DNA of 64,000 bases from Echinococcus granulosus (taxonomy: Eukaryota; Platyhelminthes; Cestoda; Cyclophyllidea; Taeniidae), in contig NW_020170387.1 in the NCBI RefSeq assembly GCF_000524195.1, forward strand, positions 1,763,627 through 1,827,626. Reading direction: 5' to 3'. The position numbers were made by a program, and so were the translations under genes. This document shows, in pieces, positions 34,701 to 48,200 of the stretch. The notes beneath the pieces were generated by a model, which did not search any database, had not been told where the DNA came from, and worked only from the letters and a program-made list of their open reading frames with translations. How positions within the stretch are numbered: position 1 is the stretch's first letter; every line of letters starts with the position of its first letter.

Positions 34701-37700
34701 GGGGGGAAGCGAGTGGAGGGGGAGATGGTGTGTAGCCATTTTTTTGGCCACCAAAAGCATACACACACTTCGGCACTCCGTCACTTTCCTCTTGAGTTAC
34801 CCCTCTCCCCCCTTATGATCCAAGGGATAGTGAGGCATTTTGGCACCTAAGTCATTTACTTGCGGGGCTCTTTTGGCATTTAGCCGTCCCTCTGGACCCA
34901 CGTCAGTTATTTTTGGCCTTTTAATTAATACGCATCGGTGAGGTGTTTTTTTTTCTTTTTTTTAAGAAGCATTGGAGTGAGTGGGGAGAGTTCGAAGGTT
35001 ACCTCTGAAAAAGCAATGATGATACTTGTGTGCGTCCCGATTTTACTTCACATGAAGGTGAAAGACGGTTCGTAACCCGACCGCCCGCAAACGTACCCTG
35101 TCGTTAAAAGAGGGGCATGTTTTCTCTGTTTTTCTGTGTACAGCCACAGCGACCCATCCTAGCTGGAGCCCAATTTATCACATCTCTCCAACTATCGGGG
35201 AGAGGCGTCTGGGTACCGCTGTTACAGCGATCTTGTGCGTGCACACGCACGTACGCACCTTCGTGCACGCGCCGCGTACCTTAACACATTTTCAAGAGGT
35301 ACGCGCGTCAGTGTTGCGAGACACTCGTGTGCGCGCATGGGTGTTCGGCTGAATCGATGGTCGAGTTCGACGCTGAAGATGTGTGCGCGCATGTGTGTGT
35401 CCGTCTATCTACATGTCCATCCGCCCACGTAACCGTTCAGAGTGTGATGAATCACTTTTCTTGGTGGGAAGAGCGCGACTGCCTCAGCCCGCTTCTCCTG
35501 CCCCTGTTCCTGTGCTTGGGAACGCAGAGCGATTTCAGAGAAGGCAAATATGGCTGTGCTCGTATCCACGTCTTCATATTCTTGTTTAGTACCTGCATCT
35601 ATGCGCTCCTATCTTTCTTTTATAACTTCGTAATAATTTACCATTTCGTCATAAGATGTTAATAGAATTGGGGATTGCTGGCTTCATCCCCACAATACCG
35701 CAGGATTGAAAGCAAATTTAGTTTTCCTTCATGAATTCCCATGTTTTAAATTGTATGGGAAGCAGACGTAAATACTAAGTCAACTTCTAGTCCTATCTAA
35801 ATAAAAAAATGTTCCCCACGATCCCTAAAACTCTGTCAAGAAATTTCGAGGTTTAGGCTGAACAATATATCCTTGGTGTTGACGACCACTGTTTAAATTA
35901 AAATGAGTCTTGAGTCATCATGTAGATTATTCCGGAAGAGGTGAGTTAACGATAATTCATCTCTGAAAAATTAACAGAAAGCAAGTTTGAAGACCAAAGA
36001 TGATATCGGCAGCATTTTTAGAGGCCTCATAAACATGTCGTTTCGCGAAACCTGGATGTAGAACTTTCCTGCAAATTTGAGTTACTGCTCCATTTTCTAA
36101 CTTTGACTTTTCTAGTCACCCCAAACTACTTAGGAAATTTTGCTTTGGTAGTTTCCGATGTAGGCTTTTGAGCCAAAAATCAGGCAAAAGTTAGTGATAC
36201 GAGAAAGACATTTTCAACCACTATTCTAGTCCAGGGAGTTTTCAGGGCGAGATTTTACTTTAATCCGTGGATTCCATCAATAAATGAACACAGCTGTCTC
36301 ATTACCGTTCATTAAAGTCTTTCCAAACAGTCAGCCACCGATTGGCACAGGCCTCATGCTCCCACCGTTTAGTCCTGTTAATTAACAAGCATAAATAATT
36401 TGATGCTACTAACTGCAGGAGAAGTCATCCCCCATTCTATTATCAGAAACGGCTCCTGCTTTCTCAGACTCTTTAATGTGGTGGGCCCCGCCGCGCTGTC
36501 CATTTACTAACTCGTTGGGGCCTACTTGCAGGAAGCCAAATTTAACGGATCAGATAGTTCTCCTTATGCTCTCACCTCTGAAATCTTTCTGGTTCTTTCC
36601 TAAGTTAGAATTTCCGTGCATGCACATTTTTATTTACCATGAAGGGCCTAAAGTTGTAATTTTTTAATTTTTATTGGATAGTTGTGGCGGTAGAGCGTTC
36701 AAGGGGAAGGATGTTTGTACGTTTGTACGCTTTCCATCGTGTAGTACATTTTTGAGGCTCTGTCAAGAGCTTTCTCAATCCATCTTTTTATTAACATGTT
36801 TACTCAGCTTTGGGGATACTTAAGTGTAAGGCCGAGTTTTCCACTCTGGTGACGGTATAGATATGGCGACGTGATGCTGACTGTAATCTGATAGACGCCC
36901 CCTAATTTCACTCTAAGAGGTTAACTGAGAGTAATTAACTATCAGCCTTTTTGCCTGACGTCCCAAAAGATCACTATAAGAAATGACATTACAGGGCTTA
37001 TATTCGGCGGCATTGGTTAAAGTGGGTTAGCCTTCGTGTGCCATTAACCTTCGTGTTAACTGGCGGCCAATTTTGATGCCTATTTCTTCATTTTTTGGCT
37101 GTTTGGATGACTACACTCCAGTGGAGGTGGTTATACTGCTGTCGATATCAGTAATTGTATCTTTACTAACCCTTTTTCTCTGCATTTTATGGTCGCAGTT
37201 CATGCAATATTGAGTGGAGGTACCAGACATTCCTTTCATTTTCTGTCAAAATGGGTTATTTAGGTTTGTTTAAGAGACCTGCTTTCATATACCCTTTCTC
37301 GCTTTCCTTTTCTGGATTCTTTGCATAAATATGATAAACCCCTTTCGACGGTGTTTGCATGTAAGCAGTCTTTACGCGTTTACCTGGTGTAATGCATAGC
37401 ATGCGCTTTAAGTGAGTGGTCCATTGCACTGGTAATCGTGTTTCAGTTGCTTCGATATTTTCTGATCGTATAGTTTGTTGTGAGTGCGTCTCATTTGTAG
37501 CACATCTTGCCTGAGCAATTAAATTAAGTTCACATAACAGAGCTAGACATCCATCGTCAAAGGCTGAAGGGGTCTCTGCGCAATGACCCTCTCACTGATG
37601 CTTATTCCTATTAAGTGTTTAGTTGAGAAACAAACATCGTTCCTCATCCACGAATGTACTGGGGCAGAACGACACATCTGTCTGTATTTCACTTTTTCAT

Positions 37701-38996
37701 CAACTGCGCCGACACTTGCCGGGGCTGCCTTAGTGCGCTTCAGTGGTTTTTCAGTGAAAACCCACATTCTCACGGCCTTCCTCATCGTGCTTCTCGAAAT
37801 ACGATCTTGTATGTTCACCTCAGTCAATTTACCTTTTTGAAATAAATTTCATGGTTTTTCAAACAATAATCATAAGTGCTACGTCTTAATGTCTTTTTGT
37901 TGCTACACAGACTTTTCAAATCATCCCTTTTGATGAACTGTGCCTTCGTTTCAGACAAATTTCTCCCTCGGTGCAGTGAATCCTAAGGGATTAAAATTAT
38001 TCTTGAGTGTCCCTAACTCCCATTATGCTCTGTTTGAGGGTCAACCCATTCCGTATGGATAGTTAAAAGCATTCTTTATTCAAAAGCTTTAGAATTGGTT
38101 GTCAGTCAACTATCAATTTCATTAAAATACCTTAATAAAGCTGCATCAAGGACAAGTTGGGTCGCATAGCTAGATTATCGGCTATCTTATTAAATATCCC
38201 CTTGTCACAACGAGTAAAGCGTACCACACGCATATTACTTCCAAAGACTTCATCAGATGTAGAGTTTGATAAACTATTGCAGAAAAGATTGGAGATTAAG
38301 AAAGGTGGACAACTTAATCAGAAGCGCACGAAATAGTGCAAAGGCCGTATCATCACAAATTACAGCGACTCCGAGTGACAAATCGGATGTTTTACAGGCA
38401 ATGGACGGGCAGTGGGTGCCGGTGTTGGCGGCACGAAGGCATTTGATCCCTATGAGGCCGCACAAACGGTATTCCCGACGCTAATTCGTCCACTGCAAAA
38501 GTACTTGCGCGCCACGCGACAGCAGTCACGCCATCCAGTAGACTCAGTGATCGATCACTTGGCAACCTGCATCACCTTTGGTCTCTCGCCACTCACCTTT
38601 TTGGAACGCTTCAATCCCGCGGCCTCCACGCCGCAACAGGACGCAGCAACAGCGGCCAACGCGCTTACCGTGGCGCGTAACATCGCTCAGCGCCACCGTC
38701 GTCCCCTCATCATTGCAGGTGGCGCGATGGCAGGGAGTGGAGGTGGGGCGGAGGGGGGCGTCGAGGGTGCCGAGTACAAGCCTCCCGGTCCGCCGGTCGC
38801 TCCCGGTGGTCAGCAGGTCTGGCAAATTGTGGCGGATCGTGCACTCTCTCGCGACATCGCCGACGGCCTAGTCTTTCAGCTTAGGCGACAGCACGGCAAC
38901 TGCGAGATCTCCCTCCTCTGTACTGTCCACCGATTGCCGCTCCTGCAACTTCTTGAGGCCGGTGTCGGTAGCGGTACCCCCGGCGCGATGGCCTGA
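28710..38996 (+). CDS. VANGL: Van Gogh/Strabismus planar cell polarity protein, complete
   Basis: Vang is a four-pass membrane protein of the core planar cell polarity pathway; its cytoplasmic tails bind Prickle and Dishevelled. Exons: 28710-30056, 30553-30750, 31746-31980, 38398-38996, phases 0, 0 and 1, giving 792 aa (human VANGL2 is 521). Residues 1 to about 255 are a Q/P/N/S-rich extension that aligns poorly. Four membrane segments lie near residues 263-290, 307-325, 347-368 and 379-402. Diagnostic blocks: CEGHLIGMAVKLALLGLGTW, FWLFYSVRIL, VVRSPDGASKTYRLGEMSLQ, FYDVDG, RVRKRRMRLLLAVEDAF, DPYEAAQTVFPTLIRPLQKYLRATRQQ (in two parts) and DHLATCITFGLSP. The C-terminal part has a Gly-rich insertion and ends GTPGAMA, so the ETSV-type PDZ ligand of vertebrate and insect Vang is missing. 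The chosen start is the first ATG in the frame; upstream codons lack ATG. Confidence 0.95.
34694..34706 (+). repeat. G13 homopolymer
   Basis: Thirteen consecutive G, preceded by CCC and followed after a short spacer by GGAGGGGGAG. This is unusual in an AT-rich genome. It may reflect polymerase slippage and its length may be misassembled. Confidence 0.95.
35234..35400. repeat. Alternating purine-pyrimidine (CA/CG-rich) cluster
   Basis: A perfect 25-nt alternating purine-pyrimidine run (35234-35258) is followed by shorter ones, including CGTGCACGCGC near 35262 and TGTGTGCGCGCATGTGTGTGT near 35380. This is a degenerate microsatellite of a type known to favour left-handed DNA. It lies inside the third Van Gogh intron. 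Confidence 0.7.
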
Positions 38997-39940
38997 GGTG
39001 CACCCATCCGTTTACCTGTTCGTGTGTGTGCATTTATCAACAAGGTGCTTCCCTGGCTTCTCTACTTGACTCTTCTCCCTACCCTACATAATTCTTGCCT
39101 TCCTCCCATTCTCAACTGATCAAACGCTTTATGCCTTCACGCGTCCCACTTGGTCTCTCCTTCCATCATTTGTAAAAGACATTGGGTAAAGCAAATTCTC
39201 TTCCCTCTCATCTCATGATTTATAATGAAACAAAATGCTTACATGCATACTTTCTTTTGCTCTTGAAGACCATCTAGACCACCAATCTATTAGGTAGTGA
39301 TTTTGGTTAATGTCCGTTGTGTGCCACTACTGGTCACCGCTGTTGGGGCATGGGTGAAGTGTCTGAACGTCGCCAGTCATGCGTGGGCTATGGTGCCCTA
39401 CGAGGTCAATACAACTACTGCCGCCGCCAAGCTAATCTGATGGGTGCCAACTGCTTTTCATGACGCTGATTCACGCAGCCATTTCAGAGCCCCCTTTTCG
39501 TTATTTGCACTAGCGGTGGAAGTGTCCGAGATAGGCGGCCGGTCGGTTCCGTGAATCAAGTGGGGTTCGCAGGTGTCGAACCTTAAAGATCCTTTGAGAT
39601 AACGGTTTCATTGGATCCATTTGTTCAGCCATCAAGTTTGTGATAGCTCACGTACTTTAGGTCCCTATTGTTTTTTCCCATTATGGCAGCAAAATTGGAG
39701 AGCACGCAAATCCATTTCTGGTATGCGGTTGTGACACTGTGATGTACTTAGGTGACACCAGGCGCATCTCGTCTGGATTTAGCAAAACTTGGAGCATCAC
39801 GGCTAGTCATTTTGATGAATCACCTACACATCAAAGTGTCTATACTAGTAGTGGATGCACAAGCACCCAGTGGTTTCACCCCTTAAATTTTTTGGTTTGC
39901 CTTATTGTGGGCTCAACATCTAAAACGCTCATGAGTCTCA

Positions 39941-39946
39941 AATAAA
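39941..39946 (+). promoter_or_regulatory. Candidate poly(A) signal (AATAAA) for Van Gogh
   Basis: First canonical AATAAA on the plus strand that I found downstream of the Van Gogh stop codon. The distance of about 945 bp implies a long 3' UTR, so a non-canonical signal closer in is also possible. Confidence 0.3.
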
Positions 39947-41602
39947 CCACAAGAACCGAATTCAAATTCAAGTATGACCATAATAATTACATGACAGGTT
40001 GAGTAACTATTGTTAACGATATTTGAAATTTTTGGTGACGGGGTACCCCAACTCCAACAACAAAGTTTAAACTGAACCGAGGTGAAACCTATTCACTTAG
40101 CAACTTTCGGATTTCCATGAATTCGATTGCTAAACGGATTCCAGTGCAATAGTGGCTTGGCAGATGGATGCGCATTCTTTCGTCCAAACAACTTTGAGTT
40201 CGAATGAATCAGCCGCAATTTTGGTGGGCTTCAGTCTGTTTGACGCATATGAAAATAGTCCTTGCATTCAGTGGAGAAAAAGCTTGTAAATCGATACGTT
40301 TTGAGGATTAATTATAAAACGATTTTACGGAATCTCTTTTCCACTAAATGGTAAACAAAACGGACTGTTAGAGGCAACCTCACCCTACCAATTTTGTTTT
40401 CGCAATGTATGGACAGTTCTGATATATTACACCATCGGTTTGGTTACCTTGATTTACAAAGTTCGCATATAATAAGGAAGTTCTCAGAAGGTTACCATTT
40501 CCTAGAAGAGATTGATTATGACCTACTCAACTTTGTGGGTCTTAAAGAAAGTCGGAAACCGTGATACCCACACCAGGTTGCGGAGAGAGAAACAGTGTCC
40601 ACGTTAACTTCACACCGTGAGCAGACTCACTAACCTGCACAAATCTACCTAAATCAATCATTGATGCCGTGGTGGACACTGTAGACGTCCTTGCTCCTCC
40701 ATCAAATCAAACTGAGATATTATCCCTACAATCACAAGCCCTTTAGAAGGATTTAAAGATACCATGAAAATTCTGAGACCCTTTTAAATGGTCTGTTAAA
40801 TACGCATTAACGATGAGCGATGGTGGTAACATTTACCGGTACCGCTTTTTTCACTAACAAGCCATTAGGCGGCAATACGATAACCTGCAATTTGTGATGA
40901 TTCATTTGAATCGTTCCCATTGTAAATAATACCAGCACCATTTTCACTGCAACCAAGGCAACTGGAATAGACGAATTGCCTGATATCATGCTAAAATTTA
41001 ATTCCAATTTGAAATTAACTTGTACCTTCTAACCAAAACAAAAGGTGGGATTTGTGCATAGGGGCCTTGGCGCAGAAAAATAAGCTGAATTAAAGTAGCA
41101 TCTTAGAGAGAACAAGAGACCGTGATGAGGCTCAGTTGTAGTTTTGTACAGCTTAACACCTGAGTACGCCACTCAGCAATTGTTACTATGACCGTTGAAG
41201 CAGCAACAAATTCAATCCAAAACTGTCATATCAACTGCAAACTAATTTGCTGAACTTCCTAAAATTGTAAAAAAGGGAAGCGTTGGAATATGTTATCAGA
41301 TTCTAGGGTTACCGACTGGTAAACGAATTCCAAAAAATCACATTGGAAAGGATACACATGAATCTCTTTAATGCAATATAGATCCTCGTTTTAGCATCTT
41401 CTAAGATGCTCCATAAATTTAGCTACACTAGTGGTAGAACAGATGACTGATCCCATAAATACCTGCATGTGAGTGTACGCTTTCTTAAAACAGTAACAGT
41501 GCGTATTATTGGTCAGGCATGAAAGTAATTTCTCCTTAAAACTGCAGACATTAAGTTTTAAATCACACCAAAGCAATCGTCATTTACTGCAAATGATCCT
41601 GA

Positions 41603-41608
41603 TTTATT
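41603..41608 (-). promoter_or_regulatory. Candidate poly(A) signal for the RhoGEF gene
   Basis: AATAAA on the minus strand about 660 bp downstream of the RhoGEF stop codon. It is placed to end that transcript, but other signals could be used. Confidence 0.3.
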
Positions 41609-42266
41609 GAGAAAAACATGCCAACGAGGATTTTTTGACCTATAATATGAAAAGGGGAAATTAGAATGAATTTTTACTTTTAAACAAGATAGAAATGTCA
41701 TACTTAGTCACAAGTACCACAATTACTAGAAGCCATTTCAATAGATTGTAATTTCAAAAAGCCCGAAAAGTTGTAGAAAGCCCATGTGCCAACATTCATC
41801 CATAAACCACAACACAGACTGCAGAGACATCACCCACTGAAAAACATTCCATATGAATTGACAAGAGAAGAATGGCTTAGAAACAGCAAAAAAGGCTCTA
41901 GTATTACGAGTGGGTGCTAGAACAGTTGCGCAATTTTATCGGAATAATCATATTGATACGTCAAAAATTATAGATTGGGAATAATGACATATGTATTCAT
42001 TGGGGTTTTAGAGAAATCTGTGGAGAAAGTGTCAAACTAGGAATCCGTCATTAAGGAAACGTATTTTCAAAACACAAGTTTGACTCTCAAAAAAAACAAA
42101 GATAATCTCGAAGTATACGATCATTGTAAATATCACACAAAGCAAAACGATCACAAGCGAGTTGATAAAAAAAGAAATTGTGAAAGTGAAAGTGAGAAGG
42201 GGAGGAGAGGGATGATATGAAGGGAGATGGGGATGAAGGACGCACTTCAATCGACTTTACTTGAAC

Positions 42267-45200
42267 TCAAACCGATGTGCCGCGTAAATCGTGCACTCGG
42301 ACAAACATATCAACCCGCTTTTCCTGTTGTTTACGCTTCTGATAGGCGCGCTGAGCCTCCTCGGAGAGTAAGAAGTTCTTCATGTTCTGCCGACGCGCCT
42401 GTGGATCCTCGACGTGCTGGCAGACGCTCTTCGGCACCCAGCCCGCCCGACCATCGGGGAGCACGCCCTTCAACCAGCCTGTTGGTGTTTTGTAAACTGA
42501 TTTATTATAAAGTAAAGCAACCCAAGCCGGAAAAACGATGGAATAAATTACAAAGTCAAAAATACAATCGACATTTAGAGAGTTGATGAGAAATTTTACG
42601 ATCAGGAATATGCCCACAGTCGGATCGCTAATTCTGATGACATTTCCAGAGGGAAGTACGGTTGAAAACCACACAGTCAGCTGTGAATACAACAGGATTT
42701 TTTGTTTCCGGCTATATGCACCTTTAAAGCCCCTAGTGTCAGAGAACTATGTCCTCCACTATGTCAACAATAAAGCTACCAATACTTAGGCGCTACACAA
42801 ATATGCGCTTGGTGGCCTAAAGAGTTAACAAATCAATGCAGCAGATTCAATGTTGGACGATCCAAGGTAAAAAACGCGAAATGGTCCCAATTACGAGTGT
42901 GGTTTAATAAAGCTTGAAATATACAATTATTTATTCAAATAGCCCACAAAAGGCGAGTGAAGCAAAATGGGCGATTTAATATCATATCAACCCGAATAAA
43001 TTTGAGATAAACTTTGATTAGTTGTAAATGAGTAAAGTAATAGCATAACAAATTATCTTAAAAACAGCGGTTGCCACCGGCCAAAATACAACAAAGAAAA
43101 GGGGGAATTGACATAACTGCTTCTCTAGAGTCTAATTCGGATTTTAATGCTACAAATTGTAGCGAGTTGTTGTTGTTGTTGCAATGGAGGAGAGATTTTT
43201 CATCGAAATAGCAAAGGTGAGACAACTCTACAGGACACACTCCAAGGCACTATTTGGCTGCATTTGAAGAGCTGTAAAGCGGATAGAAGGTTTGCCCTTT
43301 AGAAGTTTGAGACAAACGAGAGATTTGATGAGATGGCAAGGTTAGAGCGGCTCAGAATTCATGAAATTAATAAGACCAAAAAATGTCCAAATTCAGTGAC
43401 CATCATACAATAAAAATAGAATTTCATTACCTTACAAACGATTCCATATTCAAACATGACAGTCAACGTGTTCTAGAATACTTAATTCCGTTAAGCGCTT
43501 AACCAAATAATAATAAACTGAGAATTTAATAAGGCATCCAAACATTTGGCAAACAAGCCATTAATAACAAACATGAAGGTGCCTAATTTGTTGATCCATC
43601 GGTAAGTCAAATGTGTAGGTGGAATCAAAATTGGCATGCCGATGTCTTTCCGATGTTTCTTAAGTGATCAAACAAAGCCTAAAATAAAATAACTACAAAG
43701 AGGAAATATATAACACCGTTTTTAGCGAATCCTAGAAGAGGAAGAGGCTGTGAAGCGTTCAGTAAGAAGAGGGCGGGAGGGAATTAAGCCCGAAAGATTT
43801 GCCAGGTATTACCACAAGCTACTAGGAGAAAATGTTATTTCTGACTGACTGCAGGTTAAATAAACAGTGGAGAATTGGTGGAACCGCGGAAATTAAAACA
43901 GCTGTTAGCATAAATTATGCTCTGGTTTGCGATGGCCTTGTTCACTAGGCGCTGAAATTTCTCCATGCGTTATAAAAAACAGCAACAAAAACGACAATAC
44001 GTTCTTTTCACTATGCAAATGCAGAGGAGACTGAAGTTGAAGCGGCACAATTTGTGTTGGATCGACAATGAGACATTCCTCGAAGAATGCACACTAAACA
44101 CTGACAACTGGTGCAAAAGCAAATTACGTGCATTGTAAGATGATTAGTACCTAATGAACGATGAGGATCATTGCCTATCATCACGGCCTTAGACGGTACT
44201 ACAAAAAGGGATCTTTGTTGGCATTTGAAGATTTTAATCAATGAAGCATGAAATCTTTTGAAACGTGGATTAACAATAAGAAATATCTATGATCATCCAG
44301 TGCATAGAATTAAAGTCTGTGACGAATCTTATCCCACCTTGCATCGGAATCATTACTGAGGCAGGAGACAAGAATTGAAAAAGGCACGAATGGAACTATT
44401 ACCAAAATAAATCGGCAGGAGTGATAGAAAAAGTTCACTCTCAAAAAAACGGACAAAACCTTTTTAGCTGAATCGATGTTTACATAGAGGAAGGTTCATC
44501 ACAACGAAGCCTATTCAAGAATTAGGAAAGCAGTTCCACAAAAACTACGGCTATGTTACACTATGCTTAAATAATCACAATTCATATGTGCACAGAACAA
44601 TAGGCATTTTCTAGACTGTTATAACCTTTATATAATGTAATTCACAGGTTACTATACTTATGTGCAATTTTCAGTACGACCTACCGTCTGATAATTCCAC
44701 GATGACGTTCATTAGGTCACCTTCCTTGAGATCAAGTTCATCTCGTTCTGTCGCCCCGTAACTGACAATTGCAATGACTTGCGGGCAATCTAGAGAAAAA
44801 CAAGCCAAAGCACTTACAGTGAATCATGAAAAACAGATTGCGCAATTTTCCAATCACATTAACTGCTTATTACATTCCCTGAATGGACAGTAAATTACCA
44901 AGGTTAAGTGGTCAGCTTAGTTTGCATTCTAAATTAAGAATCTAGGATAATGTAGCCGTTTTAGAGTAATGATTTTAAGTCTGCACTCCTCACACTGTCG
45001 GTTTATCCTCTAGCACATCTTAAACTTGGGCGACGTTTTGTAGACTTAACGTGGAATGAAATAAAGACGATTCAACTCACAGTAATAATGGAAACGAAGC
45101 ATAAGACGTGATGATTTACAACAATGTACTATTTAGTTTGGCTTACTGAATCGGAGACCCGGATAAAAGTAAATTAATATCAATAAGGAATAATACTGTA

Positions 45201-48200
45201 AAATGCATATGAACATGCATTAAATAAAGTACACAAGAAAACAAAAAAGAAATTGAAAATCACATTACTTCTATTCCAATACATTTTGCCCAATAGCATA
45301 GCACGTATATTGTATGATTGTGAATTTTTGGATGAAAAGTCAAATCTATTCATATGGCAAAAACAAAGAAGACAGTTCGTAAAAACACGATTAGAGACCT
45401 TTCGAGGCCTCAGAGGCCACCAATGACCGTTCCATTAAAAGCAACGTTCTTTGATACACTCAAGCACTATTACGATTTAGAGTAGCCAACCCTGAAATGT
45501 TTAACAATGGAAAGAATATTTTGGAAGTAAATTACTGTCCATATTAAACAATACGTATTTAACATGCAAATCTTCCCCACCGGGTGTGGTGGGTCAGGTC
45601 ACTGGTAGGGAGTTTCAACTGTCAAAACATTGAAGGCATTATGAAATTTCTGTTTCAACATAACTTCCAAAACATTAAACTCCAGACTAACTATTGATAT
45701 CAGTGATTTAAATGCTGATAATACCACTTATCAAAACACTATCATAATATACTATGATGAAACATCCAAGTCAATAATTAAACAAAGTAGTTATGAATCT
45801 ACCCCAAGTATCATAGCTTATTTCAGATGGAACACTGTAGTAGTCTGGCTGAAGTGCATCCACCCATCTCTCGCGTTGGGACCTGGACAGAGAAAAATCA
45901 AAGTAAAAACGAGCCTACTGATTCAAAGACAGATAAAGATTGATACGAGACGTGCACTCACAGAGTATCGCACAAGAAGTGATAGTCGACAATGGTGAAG
46001 TCGGTGGATTGGAAGGTTAGGATAAAGGGGTAACCGATGTAGCTGACGCCGCCTTCAGAGAACCCGCCAACGCTACCAATGGAAGAACTACTGGTAACGC
46101 CAGTTGCACCAGCGCCAGTGCGGTGGCGAGAAGAGCCGCCACGGGAACGGGAACGCTCGCGGAAGTGGCTCCCTTGCCGCGTTATCATCAACTCGCCTGA
46201 CTGGCGTACCGAGATGGAGCGGTCAGGCCGGATGTTAGGAACGATGTGGAAGGGATCGTCAGGGTTAATCTTCGTTTTCAGCTCCGTCCGCTTGATCATA
46301 TCATCCTCCGGCAGCGCCTCAATCGTCACCCGAAGATCATCCACCGGACTGATATCCTCAACGAGGTACTTTTCTCTGCATAAATAAGATAGGGCTACTT
46401 AAATTCGATAAATCACTGAATAGCTCACGCCAATTTGTTGAATTAAGTAGCCAATAAAATTCATATCTAGAATGATAGCTTTAAAATACAAGCTACAACT
46501 GTTTCTTCCAGGTATCATATACTATTTTTATGCACCTTTCACAAACAATTTTTATTCTATCCACATAATGAAAAGTAAACTCAAATCGGATTCGATAACA
46601 CTTGTGATAAACATTTGCATTCAGAAACACTGATCGCGGGGAAAAACAAGCGAATAAATAAATGAATAGTAATGAAACAGTAGTGTAGATTATCTAGGAC
46701 TTTAGCTGACCCACCCTTTCCTCTTCGCGACCAGGAGAATATCGGTGAATAAGAAGAGTGTGATTTGAATAGGCTTGTTTTTAATAGTCTCAGAAAATTT
46801 CCGTCTAAAGGCCGCATTCGGCAAGTTGGATGATTCCAGTAGCCGCAAATTCCCTTCTTTAACCAGCTCTCGACTGCCTGTACCAACGGCCTTTAAAGGG
46901 AGGCGATTACGATAGAAATAAACACTTTTACTTAAACATTTAAGTACAACTAAATATTACTCTGAGATTGCTCTTAAACTCCAATTGGCTCGACAAGGTG
47001 ACGAGACGCTCCTTCTGCTCCATGTGACCCTTTTGTGAGTTGCATTCTGCAATTAGCTAAACAGACAAGGAGACTAATGTAACATAATGTAAAAACAAAA
47101 TTGGATGAAACATCATCTCATCAAGTATGACAGCGTCGTAGTGTCCGAAACAGTTGAGATGATATTTACCAATGAGTATATTTGGATATGTTCGTGGCGT
47201 CAATACAGTCGTTTTTAAAAAAAGTAAAGTAACCTGACTTACGGATAAAATTTACAATACAAGTACCATTATATTCACCCAATAATGTTGCAATAGGAGT
47301 CACACTTCTCACCTCGAACAACTATCGCCGTTTCTCAAAACTCACTGCTGGACGGCAAATTGCATAACAGAATATTTACTTAAGACACGAATCAAAACAA
47401 AGAATAGGAAAGTGTATTATACCATTAACGAATAATGCTCGTTTATGAGCATGGTTTATTACATTCATTGTTTAAAAATAGCCATTAACTTGATTAGCCC
47501 TACAATAATATTATACGAGCCGTATTTCTTTGCATAAAAAACCTGCAAACGGTAATAGATTCCACTAAGTAGATCATTGCTGCTGGTGGAATATAAAACC
47601 CAGATATCGCAGAGGAAGAAAAATAAACCAACAAGCAAGCCAAGGGCCAGCATATTGCCAAAAAAAAGTGGGTTGGGGAGCAAAAAGAGGACCTTTTCAA
47701 GCGAGGCGAGAGCCACGAGGCCGCTCTCGTAGGCGGACAAGGAGCGCGGGGTGTAGTGGATGACCGCAGCCACGAGGAGGCGCAGCCGCATCACCCGCTG
47801 CATCGGGAGCACTAGGAAGGAATTCAGGTCCAGGCCGCTGCATTGCGGCATACTCTGGATGTTTTGAACAGCCTCTTTAAATGATGGACGATTCCTAAAT
47901 CATAAAGAACACGCCTCTAGGCCAAATACGTATGCATATAAAAACCGATCATGAATTATTTAAGATAATATTTACTAGAGGTCAATTTCAACGCGCCAAT
48001 GCAAAGCAAAAATACCTAGCGGGCTTTCATTAATGCTGTAGAATTTCGGCTTTGATCCCTTTGAATACGAGACAGTTTCTAGGACAAAAACAACGCATTC
48101 ACACTTATATGCAGCAGGTTCTACTGCCATTAAAGTTACATCGGATCTGCTAAACAGCAATCGCCACACCAGGTCCAATAGCAACTACTATTCCGTTCAG

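Larger units (their letters stand above)
31981..38397 (+). other. Large (6.4 kb) third intron of the Van Gogh gene
   Basis: The intron runs from donor GTTTGT after the QN codons to acceptor TTTTACAG. No exon-like frame with conserved content is visible. It contains a G13 homopolymer (34694-34706), a T-rich tract near 34947-34963 and a cluster of alternating purine-pyrimidine runs at 35234-35400. These are listed separately. Confidence 0.7.
38997..42266. other. Intergenic DNA between convergent Van Gogh and RhoGEF genes
   Basis: Holds both 3' untranslated regions. For Van Gogh the first AATAAA I see is at 39941-39946, about 0.95 kb after the stop. For the RhoGEF a minus-strand AATAAA (TTTATT on plus) lies at 41603-41608, about 0.66 kb after its stop. 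A GC-richer patch at about 39330-39590 has no recognisable gene. No conserved frame was found. Confidence 0.45.

Noticed and set aside
39520..39590. tRNA-like B-box (GGTTCGACACC on the minus strand)
   Set aside because: The T-stem does not pair over five bases and no matching acceptor or anticodon arm could be placed.
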